Assembly (NCBI GenBank): GCA_021827705.1
Contig: JAKAUQ010000028.1
Location: forward strand, 1 to 64,000
Direction of reading: 5' to 3'
Length of the DNA stretch: 64,000 nucleotides
Source: Actinomycetes bacterium
GTDB taxonomy: Bacteria > Actinomycetota > Acidimicrobiia > Acidimicrobiales > RAAP-2
The notes beneath the pieces were generated by a model. The model saw nothing but the letters and a program-made list of their open reading frames with translations. It had not been told where the DNA came from and made no database searches. Numbering within the stretch: the stretch's first letter is position 1; each line of letters opens with the position of its first letter. The position numbers and the translations under genes were made by a program. This document shows, one piece after another, positions 59,414-64,000 of the stretch.

Positions 59414-60090
59414 GAGGTGGCCAGGCGCGGCAGCTTGGGCAGGTGCAGCGGGGTCAGGGGCCGGTGGAGGATCGCCGCCGCCGCCGCGACCAGCTGCTCG
59501 ACGCGCACCCGGTCGGCGCGCAGGTAGGCGTCACGGCGCAGGAGGTCCCGCTGAGCGGCCGCGCGGTGGGCAGGCTGGGTGATGGCGCTGATGATGTCGG
59601 TGACGGCGTCCTTGGCGTCATTGGTCGCCCAGCGGATCACCTCTTGGTAGGCGGTGTCGATCTTGCGGCCCGCGGCGGTGTCGACGGGCTGAATGTTGTT
59701 GGACAGGTCGTAGAGCGGGCCGCTGGCCAAGGTGCACGAGGTCTGGTCTTGGGCGAGGAGTGGGGGGACCTGCTGGGACTGGGCCGACGTGAGCGAGCCG
59801 TGGCGCCAGTCGTTGTAGAAGCCGTAGCTCTCGGTGAGGGCGTAGCTGCACGCGGCGATGTCGGTGTTGATGAGCGCGATGGTGGCATTCTGGTCCGCAG
59901 CGTCCTGCGCCGTGGTCAGGTGGTGAGGCAGGTCGGCAGCGACCGAGACCGCCACCAGCACCGCGACGGTGAGCACGATCAGGAACCAGGGTCGCCGGTA
60001 CCAGACCGCCTTGCGCAGGACCAGGGAAGATGCCGGCATCGAGCCGGGCTCGTAGGCGCTGGCGCGCTCCTCGCTGCCCTCGCCCGTCAC
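59410..60090 (-). CDS. membrane-anchored protein of unknown function
   Basis: 226 residues from GTG 60090. One membrane segment (about 33-53) follows a cytoplasmic tail of about 32; the rest is outside, helical, with two Cys (ACSYALTES and TSCTLAS) that could form a disulfide. No known domain is recognised. It overlaps the SCO-like gene stop by four bases and so belongs to that leftward pair. Confidence 0.65.
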   Translation of the reverse strand: MTGEGSEERASAYEPGSMPASSLVLRKAVWYRRPWFLIVLTVAVLVAVSVAADLPHHLTTAQDAADQNATIALINTDIAACSYALTESYGFYNDWRHGSLTSAQSQQVPPLLAQDQTSCTLASGPLYDLSNNIQPVDTAAGRKIDTAYQEVIRWATNDAKDAVTDIISAITQPAHRAAAQRDLLRRDAYLRADRVRVEQLVAAAAAILHRPLTPLHLPKLPRLATS

Positions 60091-60866
60091 GGGTTCACCC
60101 TACCGGCCAGCGATGCCAGGGCGGTCGCGAAGGTTCGCTGGGTAGTCGCGTCCAGCCAGAAGTGACCGGTCCGGGTCTCGTTGGCGAAGGGGGTGACGGC
60201 GTCACGGAGGCGGTTCCGCGCGTCGATGAGGTAGATGACGTCGTTGTGCACCGCTATCGCGGTCGCGCTGGTCAGGCGCACCTGGACACCGTAGGCGGCC
60301 CAGACTGCCGTGAGAGCGCGCAAGGAGCCGGTCAGGAACCACACGCGTCTCGTCAGCAGGTGGGGCACGACGAGGGCCGGCGGTCGCCTGGTCACGGTGG
60401 TCGCACGGGGATCGGTGTTCACGATCACGATGTCGGGTGCTCGTGACCCCAGGTCGGCACGGACCTGGCGCAGCTCAGCTCCGAGCACCGGGCAGATGTC
60501 GTTGCACGACGCGTTCACGAAGGCGACCAGCGTGGTCCGGCCCCGGTGGGCGCGCAGGGTCCAGGCACGACCGGACTGGTCGAGGAGCGAGATCGCGGGC
60601 GCCGGCGCTCCCGAGAGCGTTCGTGCGCCCAGGATTGCGGCGGGTGAGGGAGGGGAAATCTCGCGCGGCGCCGTCGTGGTGGGAGGTGCCGGCGTGCCCG
60701 TTGAGCCGAAGGCCCGCTCGAGCAGCACACCACCGCCGCCGAGCACGATGAAGGCCGCCGCGACCAGGAAGACGAAGCGCCGAGGCACCGGCGTGCGCCC
60801 GGCACGCAGGGCGGCGGCGCGGAACGCGTCGTCGTCGCGATCCGGTGGTGCGAGCGGAGTTGACAT
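60087..60866 (-). CDS. SCO1/SenC-like thioredoxin-fold copper protein
   Basis: About 259 residues from ATG 60866 (the frame remains open upstream, without support). A membrane anchor (about 33-52) precedes the thioredoxin fold with VAFVNASCNDICPVLGAEL, where the C-x3-C pair is the copper ligand of SCO proteins. The late His lies in FWLDA-preceding HFWLDATTQ. SCO proteins load copper into the CuA site of subunit II. TACCGT at 60883-60878 is a possible -10 with an 11-base gap to the start. Confidence 0.8.
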   Translation of the reverse strand: MSTPLAPPDRDDDAFRAAALRAGRTPVPRRFVFLVAAAFIVLGGGGVLLERAFGSTGTPAPPTTTAPREISPPSPAAILGARTLSGAPAPAISLLDQSGRAWTLRAHRGRTTLVAFVNASCNDICPVLGAELRQVRADLGSRAPDIVIVNTDPRATTVTRRPPALVVPHLLTRRVWFLTGSLRALTAVWAAYGVQVRLTSATAIAVHNDVIYLIDARNRLRDAVTPFANETRTGHFWLDATTQRTFATALASLAGRVNP

Positions 60867-60926
60867 TCTTCTCAGGGACGGTAGCCGTCGGGGCGGCGTC
60901 GCAGGTCGCGGGCCCGGGAGGACCGG

Positions 60927-60932
60927 TACAGT
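60927..60932 (+). promoter_or_regulatory. -10 box (TACAGT) for a leaderless 12-codon leader
   Basis: TACAGT six bases before GTG 60939, consistent with a leaderless message that begins with the short leader frame. Confidence 0.38.
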
Positions 60933-60938
60933 CGCATC

Positions 60939-60977
60939 GTGGTCGCCGGCGCAGCGTCGTGGGAGCGGGACCCGTGA
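60939..60977 (+). CDS. candidate 12-residue leader peptide
   Basis: GTG 60939 to TGA 60975-60977 encodes VVAGAASWERDP. Its stop overlaps GTG 60974 of the next gene (GTGA), so translation of the leader could be coupled to the membrane protein. The case rests on the leaderless-type -10 box and the overlap; no evidence of a regulatory codon run. Confidence 0.35.
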   Translation: MVAGAASWERDP

Positions 60978-61303
60978 GCCCAGCGGAGGGTCCGCGGGCC
61001 ACCTGGCGGACGCACGCGCTCCTGGTCGCGGGCCTCGCCCTGTGCGCGGCGGCCTTCTGGTTCGAGCTGGGGCGGGCCGAGCGCGGCAACACCCTGAGCT
61101 GGGCGTACGTGTTCGAGTGGCCGCTGCTGGCGGTCTTCGCCGTGTACATCTGGTGGCGCGTTCAGCACGGTGAGCCTCGCCCGCATCGGGAGCGGCGCGA
61201 GCCCGGGCTGGCGCCCGAGTACGACGCGATGCGGCGGGCCTGGCTCGACCACCAGGCCCACAGCGCCGCGCACGACGAGGAGGACGATGACCCGACGCGA
61301 TGA
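60974..61303 (+). CDS. small membrane protein, paralogue of the one at 53726-54112
   Basis: 109 residues from GTG 60974. Two membrane segments (about 14-31 and 43-61). The second begins GNTLSWAYVFEWPLLAVFA, differing from its paralogue (GNSLSWAYVFEWPILAGYA) at only a few positions. The tail EYDAMRRAWLDHQAH is similar to the paralogue's YNDYLSRVHG. It precedes a CtaG-like gene by 21 bases. Function unknown. Confidence 0.68.
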   Translation: MSPAEGPRATWRTHALLVAGLALCAAAFWFELGRAERGNTLSWAYVFEWPLLAVFAVYIWWRVQHGEPRPHRERREPGLAPEYDAMRRAWLDHQAHSAAHDEEDDDPTR

Positions 61304-61324
61304 ACCGCCGAGTCGGGAGGCCCC

Positions 61325-62236
61325 GTGTCCTACCTGATGCACCACTGGAGCCTGGACCCGGTGGTTGCCGTCGTCGCACTGGTGGTCGGCGCCCACGAGA
61401 TTGGGCTCGCGCGCCTTCGTCAGCGCTCCACGTCCGCCCATGACCGCCAGCGCCGGCGCCGCGCCCGCAGCTTCTACGCCGGGCTCGCCCTCTTGGTGAT
61501 CAGCATCGACTCGCCTCTCGACTACTGGGCCAGCAGCTACTTCTTCGTGCACATGATCGACCACGTGGTGGCCGCCTTCTTCGTCCCGATCCTCATCGTT
61601 CGCGGCGCGCCCTGGATACCGCTGCTCTTCGCGCTGCCCGCGCAGCTCCGCCGTGCCGTCCTGCGCTCGCTGCTCCACGCGCCCCGGTGGCGGTGGCTGC
61701 GCTCGGTGGGTCGGTTCATCGGGCATCCCTGGACCGCAGTGATCTCGTTCAACGTGGCGATGCTGGCCTGGCACGTGCCGGCCCTCTTCGAGCTCTCGGA
61801 GCGCAATGCGCTGGTCCACGTCTGGCTCATGCACGGCAGCTTCCTCGTCACCGGCACCCTGTTCTGGCTGCAGATCTTCCCGTCGCACCCGCTGACGCCG
61901 CGCCGGGGACCGGCGTTCCAGATCGGCGCCGTCCTGGCCACGAACGTCATCATGACCCTGCTGGCCATCTCGATGAGCATTCTCACCACGACGTCGTGGT
62001 ACCCGAGCTACGACCACGTCGCGGGCGTGACCTTCCCGGCCTTTGCCGACCAGCAGATCGGGGCGGCAATCCTGTGGGTGTGCGGAGACTTCTGGGCCCT
62101 GCCGACGCTGGCTGGGCTGATCCGCCGGGTGATCGAGTCCGAGGGCTCGGTGGGCGACGTGCTCGACCACTGGCGCCAGCGATCCGCTCGTCTGGCCACG
62201 GAGATCGTACGCGCGCCCAAGTCCGTCGGCCGCTGA
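61325..62236 (+). CDS. CtaG-like cytochrome c oxidase assembly protein (second copy)
   Basis: 303 residues with seven or so membrane segments. YFFVHMIDHVVAAFFVPILIVRGAPW, LAWHVPALFEL and HVWLMHGSFLVTGTLFWLQI are the caa3_CtaG motifs, with conserved His in HMIDH and WHVP. It is longer than the copy at 58670. Family members assemble the CuB site. GTG start 61325 after GAGTCGGGAGG. It is the last gene before the pyr operon. Confidence 0.86.
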   Translation: MSYLMHHWSLDPVVAVVALVVGAHEIGLARLRQRSTSAHDRQRRRRARSFYAGLALLVISIDSPLDYWASSYFFVHMIDHVVAAFFVPILIVRGAPWIPLLFALPAQLRRAVLRSLLHAPRWRWLRSVGRFIGHPWTAVISFNVAMLAWHVPALFELSERNALVHVWLMHGSFLVTGTLFWLQIFPSHPLTPRRGPAFQIGAVLATNVIMTLLAISMSILTTTSWYPSYDHVAGVTFPAFADQQIGAAILWVCGDFWALPTLAGLIRRVIESEGSVGDVLDHWRQRSARLATEIVRAPKSVGR

Positions 62237-62243
62237 GCGGCCG
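62227..62243. repeat. perfect 8-base palindrome after the CtaG-like gene
   Basis: CGGCCGCT, a central G, AGCGGCCG. It spans the CtaG stop codon (TGA 62234-62236) and could form a strong hairpin. No U-run follows, so an intrinsic terminator is doubtful; a Rho-linked stop or processing site is possible. Confidence 0.4.
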
Positions 62244-62252
62244 CGCCCCTGA

Positions 62253-62258
62253 TAAAGT
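62253..62258 (+). promoter_or_regulatory. candidate -10 box (TAAAGT) for pyrR
   Basis: TAAAGT, with TGA in front, lies 53 bases before GTG 62311. Transcription would start near 62266 and include the hairpin below. Confidence 0.4.
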
Positions 62259-62276
62259 CGCTCCAGCGTCGTGAAG

Positions 62277-62294
62277 CGGGTCCGGTGAGGCCCG
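62277..62294 (+). promoter_or_regulatory. PyrR-binding RNA hairpin
   Basis: CGGG (62277-62280), loop TCCGGTGAGG, CCCG (62291-62294). The loop matches the UCCNGNGAGG consensus of PyrR-binding RNA stems, and a G-U pair extends the stem. It ends seven bases before the ribosome-binding site GGGAGG (62301-62306). This arrangement suggests that PyrR with UMP would block translation of pyrR, as described in mycobacteria. No terminator follows. Confidence 0.7.
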
Positions 62295-62310
62295 TACGGC
62301 GGGAGGCAAC

Positions 62311-62883
62311 GTGAGCGACAGGTCGACCGATGCGCCAGGTGGCGACTTCGAGGCGCGCGCTCAGGTGCTCGATGCGGCAGCGGTGCGGCGCGCGCTGCGC
62401 CGTATGGCCCACGAGATCCTCGAGCGCAACGCCGAGCAGACCGCCGTGGTCGTGCTCGGCCTGCAGCACGGCGGCGTGGCGATCGCCGAGGTGCTGGCCG
62501 AAGAGCTGGTGAAGCTCGGGGGCACCGCGATCTCGCTGGGAGCTCTCGACGTGGCCTACCATCGCGACGACCTGGACCGGCGTCCCCTGCGTGGCCCGCA
62601 GACGACGGCCATCCCGGTGGACCTCACCGACGCCACCGTGGTCCTCGTCGATGACGTCCTCTTCACCGGTCGCACCATCCGGGCCGCGTTGAACGCGGTC
62701 GTCGAGTGGGGCCGGCCGCGGTCCATCCAGCTGGCGGTCCTGGTCGACCGCGGGCACCGCGAATTGCCGATTCGTCCCGACTTCGTGGGCAAGAACGTGC
62801 CGACCTCGCTGCGCGAGGCCGTCGTCGCGACGGTTGACGGTGTCTGGATCGGTGACCGGCCCACAGGAGGGACGCGAGTGTGA
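62311..62883 (+). CDS. pyrR: pyrimidine operon regulator PyrR (uracil phosphoribosyltransferase fold)
   Basis: 190 residues from GTG 62311. [25 protein letters not shown] and the PRPP motif [17 protein letters not shown] define a PyrR; the RPLRGPQTT segment is typical. PyrR binds the leader RNA in a UMP-dependent way and has weak uracil phosphoribosyltransferase activity. The candidate binding hairpin is directly upstream. The stop overlaps the pyrB GTG. Confidence 0.93.
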   Translation: MSDRSTDAPGGDFEARAQVLDAAAVRRALRRMAHEILERNAEQTAVVVLGLQHGGVAIAEVLAEELVKLGGTAISLGALDVAYHRDDLDRRPLRGPQTTAIPVDLTDATVVLVDDVLFTGRTIRAALNAVVEWGRPRSIQLAVLVDRGHRELPIRPDFVGKNVPTSLREAVVATVDGVWIGDRPTGGTRV

Positions 62884-63860
62884 GCACGATCCGCGGGCGT
62901 AGCCTGCTGTCCTTGTCGGACCTGACACGTGACGACCTGGTGGAGGTGCTCGACGCAGCCGAGTCCTTCGTCGAGGTCCACCGTCGGACGGTCAAGAAGG
63001 TGCCCGCCCTGCGGGGGCGGGTGGTGGCCTCCCTCTTCTACGAGGAGTCGACGCGGACACGGCTCAGCTTCGAGACCGCCGCTAAGCGTCTGAGCGCCGA
63101 CGTCCTGTCCCTGGCGGTGGCCTCGAGCAGCGTCAAGAAGGGCGAGTCCCTGCGCGACACGATCGCCACGATCGAGGCCCTGGGGATTGACGCGGTGGTC
63201 CTGCGCCATCGCGCGAGTGGTGCAGCCGAGCAGGTCGCCCGCTACGTGCCCGACGTCCGGGTGATCAACGCGGGAGACGGGCAGCACCAGCACCCCACCC
63301 AGGGCTTGCTCGACGCCTTCACGGTGCGCCAGGTCCTCGCCGAGCGCCAGGGAGCCCGGGGCTCGGAGACCGGTAGCGCGCTCTTCGCGGGCCTCCACGT
63401 GCTGATCGTCGGCGACATCCGCCACAGCCGCGTGGCCCGCAGCGACATCGACGCCTACGCGGCCCTGGGGGCCGAGATCCGCGTCGTGGCCCCGCCGACC
63501 CTCCTGCCGCCGGGCATCGAGACGTGGCCCGTCCAGATCGTCGACCGGCTCGACGACACCTTGGAGTGGGCCGACATCGTGTCGCTGCTGCGCCTGCAGC
63601 ACGAGCGCGGGACGGGGCGCTTCGTGCCGAGCCTGGCCGAGTTCACCACGACCTTCGGGCTCACCGTCGAGCGCCTGGCTCGGGTGCGGCCCGAGGCGCT
63701 GATCATGCACCCCGGGCCGATCAACCGCGGAGTCGAGCTCGATGCGGCGGTGGCCGATGCGCCCGCCGCAGTGATCACGCGCCAGGTCGCCAACGGGGTG
63801 CCTATCCGCATGGCCGTGCTCTTCTTGACCATCGCCGGAAACCGAGAGGACGAGTCGTGA
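62880..63860 (+). CDS. pyrB: aspartate carbamoyltransferase catalytic subunit PyrB
   Basis: 326 residues from GTG 62880. [13 protein letters not shown] carries the carbamoyl-phosphate STRTR motif, [13 protein letters not shown] (here [16 protein letters not shown]) the aspartate site, and [12 protein letters not shown] the C-terminal motif. It joins carbamoyl phosphate and aspartate in pyrimidine synthesis. No regulatory PyrI gene is seen. Overlaps pyrC by GTGA. Confidence 0.95.
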   Translation: MSTIRGRSLLSLSDLTRDDLVEVLDAAESFVEVHRRTVKKVPALRGRVVASLFYEESTRTRLSFETAAKRLSADVLSLAVASSSVKKGESLRDTIATIEALGIDAVVLRHRASGAAEQVARYVPDVRVINAGDGQHQHPTQGLLDAFTVRQVLAERQGARGSETGSALFAGLHVLIVGDIRHSRVARSDIDAYAALGAEIRVVAPPTLLPPGIETWPVQIVDRLDDTLEWADIVSLLRLQHERGTGRFVPSLAEFTTTFGLTVERLARVRPEALIMHPGPINRGVELDAAVADAPAAVITRQVANGVPIRMAVLFLTIAGNREDES

Positions 63861-64000
63861 GAGTGCTGATCCGCGGCGGGCTGGTTGTGGGACGACAGGC
63901 GGCCATTGCCGACGTCCTGATCGCCGACGGCCGGGTGCACGAGGTGGGGGCAACCCTGAGCGCCCGTGGCGCAGCCGTGATCGACGCCGAGGGCTGCTGG
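63857..64000 (+). CDS. pyrC: dihydroorotase PyrC, N-terminal part (cut by the window end)
   Basis: The first 48 residues only, from GTG 63857. The pattern LIRGGLVVGRQAAIADVLIADGRVHEVG is the N-terminal beta domain of PyrC-type amidohydrolases (residues 4-31). The metal-binding HxH lies beyond the window. The call relies on this segment and on overlap with pyrB in the usual pyrR-pyrB-pyrC order. Confidence 0.85.
   Translation, partial: MRVLIRGGLVVGRQAAIADVLIADGRVHEVGATLSARGAAVIDAEGCW

Noticed and set aside
62227..62243. Intrinsic terminator after the CtaG-like gene
   Set aside because: The palindrome is perfect but no U-run follows it, so it was listed as a repeat only.

Overview
The window is a gene-dense, high-GC bacterial chromosome segment with about 72 protein genes, no rRNA, tRNA, CRISPR array, insertion sequence or prophage, and no intergenic gap longer than about 190 bases. 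The gene set points to an actinobacterium: a division and cell-wall (dcw) cluster with sepF, yggT and divIVA, a DUF3040 membrane protein, a Bpa-type proteasome activator, menaquinone genes, a DnaE1-type replicase, PyrR and an aa3-type cytochrome oxidase. An Acidimicrobiia-like member is my best guess, but this is inference without a database search.

Layout. 1-4152: the end of an amino-acid ABC ATPase, a CoA-transferase, and a leftward operon of a Fur-family regulator, an ABC-2 exporter and a nitroreductase. 4272-8643: MsrA, NhaA with a low-molecular-weight phosphatase, DUF3040, an HNH protein and a lipoate-ligase-like protein. 8758-26460: MraZ operator, mraZ, rsmH, ftsL-like, ftsI, murE, mraY, ftsW, murG, murC, murB, ftsQ, ftsZ, yggS, sepF, yggT, divIVA, a repeat-rich TraR/DksA zinc-finger protein, lspA and rluD. 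murF and murD are missing from this run. 26407-35402: group 2 sigma factor, Rrf2 regulator, Bpa, dnaE and a YyaL-family thioredoxin-fold protein. 35580-39684: sugar ABC transporter (binding protein, single ATPase domain, permease) with an SDR dehydrogenase. 39681-45758: menE, menB, menA, menH, menD in mixed orientations, then ccdA. 45788-49518: tyrS, small unknowns, a Cys-rich protein and an NfuA-like protein. 49563-53795: aroC-aroK-aroB-aroQ-efp-nusB. 53726-62236: an aa3 oxidase island (cupredoxin, coxB, coxA, coxC, a 36-residue membrane peptide, two CtaG-like assembly proteins, a SCO-like protein) bracketed by two paralogous small membrane proteins. 62277-64000: PyrR-binding RNA hairpin, pyrR, pyrB and the start of pyrC.

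Two genome-wide habits show up repeatedly. First, at about 16 places a TANNNT -10 box sits 6-8 bases before an ATG or GTG, as expected for leaderless mRNAs; I used this to choose several starts. Second, converging genes usually share a four-base stop (CTAG, CTAA or TTAG), leaving no room for terminators. Within operons most junctions are GTGA or ATGA overlaps.

The most promising material for a new system is the oxidase island: a CoxII-like cupredoxin whose CuA motif has lost a ligand, a 36-residue membrane peptide, and paired small membrane proteins sharing a nearly identical motif at both ends of the cluster.
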